Source of the DNA: DATBLE01 sp963775695
GTDB lineage: Bacteria > Actinomycetota > Thermoleophilia > Gaiellales > Gaiellaceae
Assembly: GCA_963775695.1 (NCBI GenBank)
Contig: CAVZJU010000002.1
Span: forward strand, 62,001 to 126,000
Length of the DNA: 64,000 nt
Direction: 5' to 3'
This document shows, piece after piece, positions 17,410 through 25,777 of the stretch. The notes beneath the pieces were generated by a model. It worked only from the letters and a program-made list of their open reading frames with translations. It searched no databases and had not been told where the DNA came from. Within the stretch, counting starts at the first letter, position 1, and every line of letters starts with the position of its first letter. A program made the translations under genes and the position numbers.

Positions 17410-18084
17410 GTGCTCTCACTCGCCCTGACCGCTCTTGCACTCGCGGCGCCGCTGCCCGACCTCGACCAGGCCACGCCGTTCGGCGTCTCGGTCGTGCATC
17501 GCGAAGGCCGGTCGCTGCTCGTCTTCGGTTCGGCCGTGGACAACGTCGGCGGCGGCCCGCTCGTCGTCGAGGCACACCGCGTCGGGGGCGAGATGCGGAC
17601 CTGGCAGGTGATCGGCGGGCGGCGAACGGCGCTCCACGTCCGGCTCCGCTACGTCCGTTCCGAGACACATCGGCACTGGCATTTCCCGGCCTTCGAGCGG
17701 TACGACCTGCGGCGCCTCGACGGCGGCTTCGTCGGCCGCGATCGCAAGACCGGCTTCTGCCTCCGCGACGCGTACGAGACGCAGGCCCTGAACCGTCCGC
17801 CCGTGTGGACGAGCGAGTGCGCGCGAGGCCGACCGCGAGCCGCGGCGGTCCGGCAGGGGATCTCTCCGGGCTTCGGCGACGACTACGTCCCGCTGAAGGA
17901 GGGCCAGTCGATCGACGTCACCGGCCTCGGCGGCCGGTTCGTGCTCGTGCACCGCGCCAATCCAGACCGCGTTCTGCGTGAGCGTTCGTATGCGAACAAC
18001 GCCGCCTCCGTGCTCCTCGAGCTGGGCGGCGGGCGCGTGACGATCCTCCGCCGCTGTCCCTCGACCGCGGCGTGTGGAACCTGA
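17410..18084 (+). CDS. Exported lysyl-oxidase-like protein
   Basis: 224 aa with a short hydrophobic signal peptide (MLSLALTALALAAPLPDL). The central segment THRHWHFPAFERYDLR resembles the His-rich copper-binding core of the lysyl oxidase family (PF01186 type), and DVTGLGGRFVLVHRANPD and ERSYANNAASVLLEL are typical of bacterial members. Such enzymes oxidatively deaminate protein lysines in animals; bacterial substrates are unknown. The GTG start lacks a clear SD. The gene stands alone after dnaE. Confidence 0.7.
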   Translation: MLSLALTALALAAPLPDLDQATPFGVSVVHREGRSLLVFGSAVDNVGGGPLVVEAHRVGGEMRTWQVIGGRRTALHVRLRYVRSETHRHWHFPAFERYDLRRLDGGFVGRDRKTGFCLRDAYETQALNRPPVWTSECARGRPRAAAVRQGISPGFGDDYVPLKEGQSIDVTGLGGRFVLVHRANPDRVLRERSYANNAASVLLELGGGRVTILRRCPSTAACGT

Positions 18085-18124
18085 TCCGCGCCGGCGGTGT
18101 ATACAGGCCGACCAAGGAGGAAGG

Positions 18125-18484
18125 ATGCGCAAGCTCAGTGTTCTGGCAGTGCTCGCGGCCCTCGTGGCGGCACCCGCCGCCCTGGCGAAGGAGCGGAACG
18201 TCACCATGACCGCCGCGGATGTGGCGCCGAAGGCCGGTCAGCCGTGGACGGCCACGCTCAGGGTCGTCGTCGACGGGACGCCGGCGCCCGGCCTGGGGCC
18301 GATGGTCCGGATCGTCGACCGGGCCGGCAGGACCGTCCACATCGCCTCGAGGCCGACCGCGAAGGCGGGGATCTACCGCGCCCGGATCGTCTTCCCGACC
18401 GCCGGCTCGTGGCGGCTGATCGCAGTCGACCGGTACAGCGGTCGGTCCTACGAGTTCAAGCGCGTGACGGTGCGGGCAGCATAA
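18125..18484 (+). CDS. Small exported beta-sandwich protein (YtkA-like)
   Basis: 119 aa. Signal peptide MRKLSVLAVLAALVAAPAAL ends with a likely ALA-K cleavage. The mature 95 residues form one Ig-like beta domain resembling YtkA/FixH-type periplasmic domains (PKAGQPWTATLRVVVDGT; AGIYRARIVFPTAGSWRL). The SD is perfect, AAGGAGG four bases before ATG, and TATACA about 25 bases upstream could be its -10 box, so unlike many neighbours this gene has a normal leader. Function unknown; proteins with this domain are often linked to copper or redox export systems. Confidence 0.65.
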   Translation: MRKLSVLAVLAALVAAPAALAKERNVTMTAADVAPKAGQPWTATLRVVVDGTPAPGLGPMVRIVDRAGRTVHIASRPTAKAGIYRARIVFPTAGSWRLIAVDRYSGRSYEFKRVTVRAA

Positions 18485-18554
18485 GCGGCCCGCACCTCTG
18501 GCCCTCGGCGCCGTCCGCCCGTCCGCGTCACCAACGCAGCGCTGCACGGACGCG

Positions 18555-18986
18555 TCAGTCGGCGAGCCCCTTCGCGCGCAGCTCGGCGACTGCCTGCGGC
18601 CGCTTCTCGAGACCTTCGAGCCCCATTCCCTCCAAGACCCGGTCCGTCTTCGTGAACTGGACGTCGCGGTAGTCGACCACCTGGACGTGGTTGCCCCAGG
18701 GATCGAGGAAGTCGTTGTCGCCGAGCATGTCGGCGCCCGCCTCTCGTGCCGAGGCGAGCGCGGCTTCGCGATCGTCGACGACCAGGCCGAGGTGGCGCGG
18801 GCCGTCCGGCGCCTGCTCGCGGCCCGCCGAGAGCGCGATGAACTGGTCGCCCAGGTCGACGAAGGCCATCGAGCCGCCGCGGCGCCCGCGCAGAGAGAGG
18901 TCGAAGATCCGTCCGTAGAAGGCGAGCGCCTCCTCCAGGTCACCGACCTCCAGCGCGACGTGGTTGATCCCGACCGCGTGGGTCAC
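18555..18986 (-). CDS. VOC-superfamily (glyoxalase/dioxygenase-like) protein
   Basis: 143 aa. HVALEVGDLEEALAFYGRIF opens the fold with a metal-binding His, and DPWGNHVQVVDY closes it. RHLGLVVDD supplies a second His. The C-terminal 35 residues (VQFTKTDRVLEGMGLEGLEK) are an added helix found in a subset of the family. It is divergent from the sigma-factor gene. Substrate unknown. Confidence 0.72.
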   Translation of the reverse strand: MTHAVGINHVALEVGDLEEALAFYGRIFDLSLRGRRGGSMAFVDLGDQFIALSAGREQAPDGPRHLGLVVDDREAALASAREAGADMLGDNDFLDPWGNHVQVVDYRDVQFTKTDRVLEGMGLEGLEKRPQAVAELRAKGLAD

Positions 18987-19074
18987 CGGGGACAGGCTAG
19001 CCGTGGCCGGTGATCTTCACGTTCGCGAGTGCCATCTCCGGAACCGGCGGACGTCGGGAGGTGTATATGCCGCA

Positions 19075-19683
19075 GTGGTGGGCCGGCCACAGGACGAGAC
19101 GGAGCTCGTCGCCCGCGCGCGGCGGGGCGACCGCGACGCCTACGAGGAGCTCGTGCACGCATACCAGGGGATCGCTTTTCGCACTGCCTACGTCGTCGCC
19201 GGCAACGCCGCCGACGCCGAGGAGGCGGCCCAGGACGGCTTCGTCAAGGCGTACCGGGCCCTCTGGCGCTTCCGGGCCGGGGCGGACTTCAAGCCGTGGC
19301 TGCTGCGCATCGTCGCCAACGAGGCGCGCAACCGGCGCCGGTCGGCCGGCCGCCGGTCGGCACTCGCGTTGCGGGCGGCACAGGAGCCTTCCGGGGAGGC
19401 GGCCCCCTCCCCGGAGGCGACTCTCCTCGCTGCCGAGCGCCGAGAGCAGCTGCTCTCGGCGCTCAACCGGCTCGGCGAGCCGGACCGGGAGGCGATCGCC
19501 TGCCGGTACTTCCTCGACCTGTCGGAGGCCGAGACCGCCGCCGCGCTCGGCATCCGGCCGGGAACGGTCAAGTCGCGTCTCTCGCGCGCGCTCGAGCGGC
19601 TGCGTGCAGAGCTCGAGGCTGCAAGCGTCGCCGGCCAAGCCGGCGCCGCGCGGCCGGAAGACCTGGCAGAGGAGGAGCCGTGA
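19075..19683 (+). CDS. ECF-type RNA polymerase sigma factor
   Basis: 202 aa from GTG 19075. Region 2 (about residues 25-90) includes AYQGIAFRTAYVVAGNAADAEE and FKPWLLRIVANEARNRRR, which bind the -10 element and core polymerase; region 4 (about 130-185) has a helix-turn-helix with LDLSEAETAAALGIRPGTVK. No region 3, as expected for ECF factors. Reading could begin further upstream in frame, but that sequence is not sigma-like and overlaps the VOC gene. GGGAGG lies 13 bases before GTG 19075. The stop overlaps the GTG of the membrane protein that follows, a sigma/anti-sigma arrangement. Confidence 0.85.
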   Translation: MVGRPQDETELVARARRGDRDAYEELVHAYQGIAFRTAYVVAGNAADAEEAAQDGFVKAYRALWRFRAGADFKPWLLRIVANEARNRRRSAGRRSALALRAAQEPSGEAAPSPEATLLAAERREQLLSALNRLGEPDREAIACRYFLDLSEAETAAALGIRPGTVKSRLSRALERLRAELEAASVAGQAGAARPEDLAEEEP

Positions 19684-20363
19684 CCGAGCACGAGCTGAGA
19701 GCGCTGGCGCCGTTCGTCGACCTCCCCGACGAGCGCGAGCTCGCCCCTGCCGTCCAGGCGCGCCTCCACGGCCGTCCGCAGCGCCGGCGCACTGTGTTGG
19801 TCATCGTTGTGGTAGTGCTCGCCGCTGTCGCGCTGGCGTTCGCGGTGCCGCCCGCGCGCTCAGCGATCCTCCGGTTCTTCCATCTCCAGGGCGCGCGGAT
19901 CGAGTACGTCGACCGCCTTCCCGACGTCCGAACCGCACCCCTCGACCTCGGCGTCCCGGTCTCGCCCGCCGACGCCGCGCGTACCGCAGGGTTCCGGCCG
20001 CTCGCCTCCGACCTGCTCGGCCGGCCGGACGAGGTGACCTGGGACGGAGGGCTGCTCTGGTACCGCTACGGCAGCACGCGGCTGCTCGTCTCGCAGTTCC
20101 GCGCCCGGGAGCGCATCGACCTCGTCAAGAAGGTCGTCGAGCGGGACACCATGATCACCCCGGTCACGGTCCACGGCCGGCCCGGCTACTTCATCGCCGG
20201 CGGCACGCACTTCCTCTACCTTGCGCCGGGCGGCGTCGTCCGGGAGGAACCCGTCCGACTCGGCCGCCAGGTCCTGCTCTGGCAGCACGGGCCCCTCACG
20301 CTCAGGCTGGAAGGCGATCTCACCCTGGCGCAGGCGCTCCGAATCGCGCGCTCGTTTCGGTGA
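19680..20363 (+). CDS. Membrane-anchored anti-sigma-factor-like protein
   Basis: 227 aa. About 38 cytoplasmic residues rich in Glu and Arg (HELRALAPFVDLPDERELAP), one membrane helix (VLVIVVVVLAAVALAFAV), then about 165 extracytoplasmic residues with DUF4367-like beta structure (WDGGLLWYRYGSTRLLVSQF; VHGRPGYFIAGGTHFLYL). The layout, and a four-base GTGA overlap with the ECF sigma gene, suggest it sequesters that sigma factor. No HxxxCxxC zinc motif is present, so it would be a non-ZAS anti-sigma or simply a sensory partner. The signal is unknown. Confidence 0.65.
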   Translation: MTEHELRALAPFVDLPDERELAPAVQARLHGRPQRRRTVLVIVVVVLAAVALAFAVPPARSAILRFFHLQGARIEYVDRLPDVRTAPLDLGVPVSPADAARTAGFRPLASDLLGRPDEVTWDGGLLWYRYGSTRLLVSQFRARERIDLVKKVVERDTMITPVTVHGRPGYFIAGGTHFLYLAPGGVVREEPVRLGRQVLLWQHGPLTLRLEGDLTLAQALRIARSFR

Positions 20364-20461
20364 TCCTTTGCAGCGGTGGGACCGGGTGAGTGCGGAATAG
20401 GCCATCCGGCCCTAATCCGATTGGAGTTTCGCGCCGAACTACCGGGTACACATGACGAGCG

Positions 20462-20674
20462 ATGAACCCCATGTCAGCTGCTGAGCTCGATATCCACGTC
20501 GAGACCGAGGCCGAGCGCATCGAGCGCTGGCGGGCCGAGGAGCTCGAGCGGGCCGGATACGACCCTGTCGACGCCGGCGAGCTCGCCGCCCGCAACGACG
20601 TCGACCTGCACCTCGCGGTCGGCCTCCTCGAGCGCGGCTGCCCGGCGGACACCGCGCTCCGCATCCTCCTCTAG
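20462..20674 (+). CDS. Small acidic protein, unknown
   Basis: 70 aa, strongly acidic and helical, no signal or membrane segment: ETEAERIERWRAEELERAGYD followed by a helix-turn-like DAGELAARNDVDLHLAVGLLERGC and a hydrophobic end ALRILL. A second in-frame ATG (20471) is an alternative start. TACACA lies 9 bases before the first ATG. It stands between the anti-sigma-like gene and lgt. The composition and reading-frame-typical GC3 support coding; function unknown. Confidence 0.6.
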   Translation: MNPMSAAELDIHVETEAERIERWRAEELERAGYDPVDAGELAARNDVDLHLAVGLLERGCPADTALRILL

Positions 20675-20724
20675 CGTCCAGTTCTCGCTAGCGGCGATCC
20701 GACGGCGCGGGCAGAATCCTGCCG

Positions 20725-21606
20725 GTGCCGATCGTCGCCTCGATTCCCTCGCCGAGCAGCGGCGTCGTCGACCTCGGCCCGCTGCACATCCACATGTACG
20801 GGCTCACGCTGCTCGTTGCGATCGCGGCGTGCGTGGGGCTCACGGGCGTCCGCTGGACGCGGCTCGGCGGCGACTGGGACCTCGTCCTGCGCGTCGCCGT
20901 CTGGGGAGTCGCCTTCGGGATCGTCGGCGCGCGCATCTACCACGACATCACCAGCTGGGACGAGGTGCCCGACCACTGGTGGGGGCCGTTCGCCGTCTGG
21001 CAGGGCGGCCTGGGCGTCTGGGGCGGGATCCTCGTCGGCGGCATCGCCGGCGCCGTCGTCATCCACCGCTCCGGCGAGAGCGTCCGGCTGTTCGCGGACG
21101 CGGTCGCGCCGGGGCTGCTGATCGCGCAGGGCATCGGCCGCTGGGGCAACTGGTTCAACCAGGAGCTCTATGGCAAGCCGACGAACCTGCCGTGGGGGCT
21201 GGAGATCGACGAGCGCCACCGTCTGCCGCAGTACGTCCTTTCGGACACCTTCCACCCGACCTTCCTCTATGAGTTCCTCTACGACCTGGGGATGGCGGGC
21301 CTGCTGATCCTCATCGGGTGGCGGTTCCGGATCAAGCCGCCCGGCCTGTTCGCCCTCTACGTCGTCTTCTACACGTTCGGGCGCACGTTCGAGGAGCTGC
21401 TGCGGGTCGACCCGTCGCACCACTTCCTGGGCGAGCGGCTGAACTTCTGGGTCTCGGCCGTCCTCTGCGTGTGCTCGGCGGCGTTCTTCGTCTGGTGGCA
21501 GTTCTTCCACGAGAGCGGCCAGCCGACCGTGAGACGCAAGCCCAGGGAGATTCCCAAGGGCCCGGCCATGGCAGTCCCCAAGGGCCGCGTCCGCCCGCGC
21601 CGCTAG
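20725..21606 (+). CDS. lgt: Prolipoprotein diacylglyceryl transferase
   Basis: 293 aa multi-pass membrane enzyme that transfers diacylglycerol from phosphatidylglycerol to the lipobox cysteine of prolipoproteins. About seven membrane helices. The Lgt signature is GRWGNWFNQELYGKPT near residues 137-152, preceded by GARIYHDITSWDEV and followed by HPTFLYEFLYDLGM. The GTG start gives the usual short N-terminus. Its likely clients here are the lipoproteins at 40292 (EfeO) and 58668. A C-terminal basic tail (RRKPREIPKGPAM) is slightly longer than usual. Confidence 0.92.
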   Translation: MPIVASIPSPSSGVVDLGPLHIHMYGLTLLVAIAACVGLTGVRWTRLGGDWDLVLRVAVWGVAFGIVGARIYHDITSWDEVPDHWWGPFAVWQGGLGVWGGILVGGIAGAVVIHRSGESVRLFADAVAPGLLIAQGIGRWGNWFNQELYGKPTNLPWGLEIDERHRLPQYVLSDTFHPTFLYEFLYDLGMAGLLILIGWRFRIKPPGLFALYVVFYTFGRTFEELLRVDPSHHFLGERLNFWVSAVLCVCSAAFFVWWQFFHESGQPTVRRKPREIPKGPAMAVPKGRVRPRR

Positions 21607-21609
21607 CCT
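21604..21609 (+). promoter_or_regulatory. -10-like TAGCCT overlapping the lgt stop (scpA)
   Basis: The lgt TAG stop starts the hexamer TAGCCT, 6 bases before the scpA GTG. Either a leaderless promoter inside the junction or a chance match. Confidence 0.3.
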
Positions 21610-21615
21610 CGGCGC

Positions 21616-22491
21616 GTGCACGTCCGGGAACTCGAGCTCGACCTCGACGCGTTCGAGGGGCCGTTCGACCTGCTGCTCACCCTCGTCCTGCGCGAGGAGC
21701 TGGAGCCGCGCGACGTCGACGTCGCCGACGTCGTCGTCACCTTCGTCGAGCGTCTGGCCCTCGGCACCGGCGGAGCCGGTGCCGCCCCGCCGGACGACGG
21801 CGGCTTTGCCGGCGTCGCTTCCAGCGTAGGGCGGGAACGGCTCGATCTCGACGCCTGCGGCGAGTTCCTCGTGCTCGTCGGCGCGCTGCTGGAGCTGAAG
21901 GCGCGCGAGCTCTTTCCGGAAGAGCACGTCGAGCTTGCCGACCTCGACCCGGAGGAGGCGGCGGAGGAGCTGGCCCGGCGGCTGGAGGAGTTCCGCCGGA
22001 TCAAGGAAGCGGCTGGGTGGTTGCTGGAGCGGCTGGAGCGAGAGAACGACCGCTACTTCCGGCTCGGCCCGGCGCCGCTCGCGCCGCGCGCCGAGCCCGG
22101 TATCGCGCCGCAACAGCCCGAGGCGCTCGCCGCGGCTCTGCGTGGGCTGGCGGTCGAGCCGCCGGAGGTCTCGCTCGGCCACATGGGCCTTCGCTTCCCG
22201 CCGGTCGTCCAGTTCCTGGAGCGCTTCCGGGCGCTGCTGCGCCGGCGCCGGCGCTTCGATTTCGACCAGGAGGCGGCGGAGCTCACCCGGCTCGAGCAGG
22301 CGGTCGCATTCCTGGCGCTGCTGGAGCTGCGCAAGGCGGGGGAGATCCGCATCGAGCAGGCCGGGCCCTTCGCGCCGATCAGAGTCAGCGCTGGTGCCGG
22401 ACTTCAGACCGGCTCCGGCCCCGAATCCCGGGGAGGAACCCGGACCGACGCCGAGGAAGGAGACAGTTCGTGGAACGTCCGCTCCGCCTGA
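21616..22491 (+). CDS. scpA: Segregation and condensation protein A
   Basis: 291 aa kleisin that bridges the SMC heads in the chromosome-condensing SMC-ScpAB complex. N-terminal SMC-binding helices: DLDAFEGPFDLLLTLVLREELEPRDV, the hallmark of the family; the C-terminal winged-helix half contains VVQFLERFRALLRRRRRF and FLALLELRKAGEIRIEQ. A Pro/Gly-rich tail beyond residue 260 overlaps scpB by 22 bases. The smc gene itself is not in this window. Confidence 0.9.
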   Translation: MHVRELELDLDAFEGPFDLLLTLVLREELEPRDVDVADVVVTFVERLALGTGGAGAAPPDDGGFAGVASSVGRERLDLDACGEFLVLVGALLELKARELFPEEHVELADLDPEEAAEELARRLEEFRRIKEAAGWLLERLERENDRYFRLGPAPLAPRAEPGIAPQQPEALAAALRGLAVEPPEVSLGHMGLRFPPVVQFLERFRALLRRRRRFDFDQEAAELTRLEQAVAFLALLELRKAGEIRIEQAGPFAPIRVSAGAGLQTGSGPESRGGTRTDAEEGDSSWNVRSA

Positions 22492-23066
22492 TCAGCACGA
22501 ATCCCGTCGACGAGCTCGCGCACACGCTGGAGGCGCTGCTCGTGGTGGCCTCGCAAACGCTGACGGCGGAGGACCTCGCCGTCGCCGCCGACGACGATCT
22601 CGCCCGCGTCGAACAGGCGCTGGAGCTCCTCGGCGAGCGGTTCTCCGAGGGCCGGAGCGGCATCGTCCTCGAGCACGTGGCCGGGGGCTACGCGTTCCGC
22701 GCCTCCCGGGCGGCCACGGTGGCGTGCGCGCGCCTCTTCGAGCGTCCGGTCGAACGTGGCCTCTCGCAGGCCGCGTTCGAGACCCTCGCTGTGATCGCGT
22801 ACCTGGGGCCCTGCAGCCGGCCGGACATCGCCCGGATCCGCGGCGTGGCTGCCGACTCCGTCGTGGCCGGCCTGGTCGAGCGCGGACTGATCTCGGAGTC
22901 GGGCCGAGACGAGGGCGGCGCCGTCCGCTACCGGACGACGCCGCTGTTCGAGCGCGTCTTCGGCCTCGAGAGCCTTTCGGCGCTTCCCAGGCTGGACGAC
23001 CTCGGCGGCACCGCCGACGAGATCCGCGACCGGCTGGAGGCGATTGCCGAGCGCCGGCCCGCCTAG
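22470..23066 (+). CDS. scpB: Segregation and condensation protein B
   Basis: 198 aa. Two winged-helix domains: LAHTLEALLVVASQTLTAEDLA in the first and LSQAAFETLAVIAYLGPCSRPDIARIRGV in the second, which is the ScpB signature. It dimerises and binds ScpA in the SMC complex. GTG 22470 is preceded by GGAAGGAG at 7 bases, inside the end of scpA, so the pair is translationally coupled. The gene ends converging on the exported repeat protein. Confidence 0.9.
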   Translation: MERPLRLISTNPVDELAHTLEALLVVASQTLTAEDLAVAADDDLARVEQALELLGERFSEGRSGIVLEHVAGGYAFRASRAATVACARLFERPVERGLSQAAFETLAVIAYLGPCSRPDIARIRGVAADSVVAGLVERGLISESGRDEGGAVRYRTTPLFERVFGLESLSALPRLDDLGGTADEIRDRLEAIAERRPA

Positions 23067-23740
23067 CGCCGGGAGCGGTTCAGCAGCTGGTCGAGGTGGG
23101 TCGACAGTCTGTCCAGGAGGGCTGTTTCCTGGGCTGCCGTCAGCCGCTTGGTGGCGACTGCCTTGTCGAGCCTCGCCTTGACCGCGCCGAGGATCGCCGC
23201 CTTCAGCCCCGCGGCGGTCTTGCCGTGGGTGGTGGCGATCTGGGCGAGTGACCTACCTGCACGGAGCTCGGTGCGGAGCTGCGCAGGCGTGATGCCGAGA
23301 TAGGCGGTGACCGCGGCGCCGAGACGCGGGCCGCGCAGGCCGAGCCGTGCATCCGCCGTCTTCGGGAAGGCGTGGTTGACGAGGTCGTCGAGGCGGCTCT
23401 TCAGCCGGGTGAGGAGCGTCTGCTCCTGCGCCCCGGTCAGTCTGCCGTTGGCGACCGCCCGGTCGAGGTGGGTCTGGACATCGGCGTAGATCGCGTTCTC
23501 GAGCCCGGCGACGGTCTTGCCCTGCGCGACGGCGATCTGCGCGAGCGTCTTGCCGGAGCGGAGCTGCTGGCGCAGCTGGGCGGGCGTCAGGCCCAGGTAG
23601 GAGGCGATGGCGACTGGGCCGGGATGCCCGGCCGGGCCCTGCGAGCCCTTGCCGCCGGCCGCGAGCGCGCCGCCCGCGCCCGCCGCGACGGCAAGGGTGG
23701 CGCCGGCGGCGGCGAGCGCCTTCTTCGATCTGGTGTTCAT
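23063..23740 (-). CDS. Exported protein with two tandem ~80-residue helical repeats
   Basis: 225 aa from ATG 23740, chosen because AAGGACGG lies upstream and the protein then starts with a clean signal peptide (MNTRSKKALAAAGATLAVAA). After a Gly/Pro linker two similar domains follow: YLGLTPAQLRQQLRSGKTLA with DLVNHAFPK at its end, and YLGITPAQLRTELRAGRSLA with DQLLNRSRR at its end. Each has the same order: Y-LG-TPAQLR, SLAQIA, HGKT/QGKT, AGL, then a helix with DRAVANGRLTGAQE or DKAVATKRLTAAQE. The repeats look like recent duplication. Unknown function, outside the cytoplasm. Confidence 0.68.
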   Translation of the reverse strand: MNTRSKKALAAAGATLAVAAGAGGALAAGGKGSQGPAGHPGPVAIASYLGLTPAQLRQQLRSGKTLAQIAVAQGKTVAGLENAIYADVQTHLDRAVANGRLTGAQEQTLLTRLKSRLDDLVNHAFPKTADARLGLRGPRLGAAVTAYLGITPAQLRTELRAGRSLAQIATTHGKTAAGLKAAILGAVKARLDKAVATKRLTAAQETALLDRLSTHLDQLLNRSRR

Positions 23741-23822
23741 GCTGGTCCGTCCTTGTTCGAGGTCACGCGGATCGTCCCGGTCGCGTCTGAGAGCGGCCTG
23801 AGAAAGTCGTAAGGATTGCGTC

Positions 23823-24542
23823 ATGCGGCTCAACGCCTACCTCGCTCGTGCGGGCGTCGCCTCGCGGCGCCGTGCCGACGAGCTGATCACCGCCGGACGG
23901 GTCCGCGTGAACGGGCAGCCGGGCCAGCTCAACACGTTCGTCGCCGAGGGCGACGCGGTCGAGGTCGACGGCCGGCCGGTCGCGAAGCAGGAGCTGGCCC
24001 ACCGGCTCCTGCACAAGCCGGCCGGGACGGTGACGACCGCGCGTGACCCCCAGCGGCGGCCGACGGTGGTGGGTCTCGTGCCTGTCGAGCCGCGCGTCGT
24101 CCCGGTGGGCCGACTGGACGCGGACACGACCGGAGCCCTCCTGCTCACCAACGACGGCCGGCTCGCCCACCGGCTCGCCCATCCGCGTTACGAGGTCGAC
24201 AAGGTCTACGAGGCCGAGGTCGAGGGCGACCCGGGCCCCGACGCGCTGCGCCGCCTCGCCGAGGGTGTCGAGCTCGACGACGGCCGGACCGCTCCGGCAC
24301 GTGCCCGTCGACTCGGGCCAAGCCGGATCGAGCTGACGCTTCACGAGGGCCGCAAGCACCAGGTGAAGCGGATGTGCGAGGCGGTCGGCCACCCGGTGCA
24401 CCGGCTGCACCGCAGCCGTTATGCCGGCCTGGACGTCCGCGGCCTCGGCGCCGGGGAGTGGCGTGACCTGACGGGCGAGGAGGTCGCCTCGCTCCGCCGC
24501 CTGGTCGGGCTCAGCGAGGCGACCGAGAGGGACATCGCATGA
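23823..24542 (+). CDS. rluB: rRNA pseudouridine synthase, RsuA/RluB family
   Basis: 239 aa. N-terminal S4 RNA-binding domain (RLNAYLARAGVASRRRADELI) then the catalytic domain with the family's Asp in VGRLDADTTGALLLTNDG and the LTLHEGRKHQVKRMCEAVGHPV segment. It isomerises a uridine in 23S (RluB) or 16S (RsuA) rRNA; position after scpAB is the usual place for the RluB-type member in Gram-positive genomes. The start is 82 bases from the divergent exported-protein gene. Repeat copy 1 follows its stop. Confidence 0.9.
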   Translation: MRLNAYLARAGVASRRRADELITAGRVRVNGQPGQLNTFVAEGDAVEVDGRPVAKQELAHRLLHKPAGTVTTARDPQRRPTVVGLVPVEPRVVPVGRLDADTTGALLLTNDGRLAHRLAHPRYEVDKVYEAEVEGDPGPDALRRLAEGVELDDGRTAPARARRLGPSRIELTLHEGRKHQVKRMCEAVGHPVHRLHRSRYAGLDVRGLGAGEWRDLTGEEVASLRRLVGLSEATERDIA

Positions 24543-24580
24543 CCGTGCCTCGCCCGGCCAACGACACGATCAGGATGCCT

Positions 24581-24677
24581 CGCCGCCGCGACCGACATGG
24601 CGGGCGCGGCACACAACGCGCGCGACTCGACGGTCGGGGAAGGGGGCTCACGGGGGAAACCGGCCGTTTCCCCCGTG
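24581..24677 (+). repeat. Two-hairpin dispersed repeat, copy 1
   Basis: Block I (24581-24610) is nearly identical in all three copies and contains GCCGCG and CGCGGC as a 6-bp stem over a 14-base loop. After a 38-base purine-rich spacer, block II (24649-24677) is a perfect 12-bp stem, CACGGGGGAAAC against GTTTCCCCCGTG, with loop CGGCC. It fills the gap between the convergent rluB and cation-exchanger genes and could serve as a terminator for both, though no T-run follows. Confidence 0.85.
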
Positions 24678-24680
24678 TGA

Positions 24681-25736
24681 TTACTCGTAGAACGTGACGG
24701 TGGCGAGGATCACGTAGACCCCGACGAGTGCCAGGCCCTCGTAGGCGTACGCCTCGCCGTCGCCCGTGATCTGCCAGACGGCCACCGCAGTCACCGCCAG
24801 CGCGGCCACGTACACCGGATTGAGCACGAACGTGAGCCGGTCGGTGAAGAACAGGGAGAGCAACACGAGCGCCGGGAACAGAAAGCACGCGATCTGGGCG
24901 ACCGAGTTCTTGACCACCGAGATCGCGAGGTCGCTTCGCCGCTTGGCTGCGAGGGTGATCCCGACGACGTTTTCGACGGCGTTGCCGGCGATGCCCACGA
25001 TCACGATGCCGGTGAAGGCCTTCGAGATGCCGAGCGCCTCCACGGCCGGGTCGAGCGCGCCGACGAACCAGTCGGAGACGAACGCCGCGGCAACTCCCGC
25101 AGCGCCCAGGACGACCAGCGCCCACGTGAAGGGAATCGGCCCGTGGGCGCCCCCCTCGAGGGTCGGCTCGACTTCCTTGTCGGATCTCAGGTATGACCAG
25201 AGCCAGGCGCCGTAGACGACCAGGAGGCAGACTGCCCCGACCACCGAGATGGCCATCTCGTGGTGGCTCGCGTTGTCGCCGATCCGGTCCGAAAGTCCGA
25301 GGAGCGCGATCGCGGAGAGGGCGAGCATCAGGAGCGTCGCGGTGTCGTTCGGCAGCCGTTTGCGGAAGCGCATCACGTCGCCGTCGGCCGCCCGGGCACC
25401 GACAACGATCGTCAGGCCGAGGACGAGCAAGGCGTTCGCGAACAGTGAGCCGAGGATCGACGTCTGTGCGACGACGATCTCTCCCGCCGAGAGCGCGAAC
25501 AGCACGACGAAGAACTCGGGCAGGTTGCCGAGCGTCGACTGGAGCGCGCCGGTCACCGCCGGCCCGAAGCGGGCGCCCACCGCCTCTGTGGCGACGCCGA
25601 TCAGCCAGGCGAGCCCCCCGAGCGCAAATCCGGAGACGACGAAGACCGCCGTCGGCGAGACGTCGGCGTAGTGCAAAGCTCCGGCGATCGCGCACAGGGC
25701 GAACACGCCGACGATGGTGAGGACGAGACGTGTCAC
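24681..25736 (-). CDS. Calcium/cation:proton antiporter, CaCA (ChaA/CAX-like) family
   Basis: 351 aa with about eleven membrane helices. Both alpha-repeats of the CaCA superfamily are visible: GALQSTLGNLPEFFVVLFAL in the first half and GIAGNAVENVVGITLAAK in the second, each with the Glu that binds the cation. It should export Ca2+ (or Na+/K+) in exchange for protons. The frame stays open upstream through repeat copy 2, but GTG 25736 gives a natural N-terminus (VTRLVLTIVGVF); no SD is evident. The gene is bracketed by repeat copies 1 and 2 in direct orientation and interrupts the usual rluB neighbourhood. Confidence 0.85.
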   Translation of the reverse strand: MTRLVLTIVGVFALCAIAGALHYADVSPTAVFVVSGFALGGLAWLIGVATEAVGARFGPAVTGALQSTLGNLPEFFVVLFALSAGEIVVAQTSILGSLFANALLVLGLTIVVGARAADGDVMRFRKRLPNDTATLLMLALSAIALLGLSDRIGDNASHHEMAISVVGAVCLLVVYGAWLWSYLRSDKEVEPTLEGGAHGPIPFTWALVVLGAAGVAAAFVSDWFVGALDPAVEALGISKAFTGIVIVGIAGNAVENVVGITLAAKRRSDLAISVVKNSVAQIACFLFPALVLLSLFFTDRLTFVLNPVYVAALAVTAVAVWQITGDGEAYAYEGLALVGVYVILATVTFYE

Positions 25737-25777
25737 GACGTTGAAGTAGACGCCAGAGCCTACGCAGGAGGGGTCTT

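Noticed and set aside
24649..24677. Integron attC site
   Set aside because: The hairpin flanking a gene is suggestive, but the paired core sites and bulged spacer structure of attC are absent and no integrase gene is seen.
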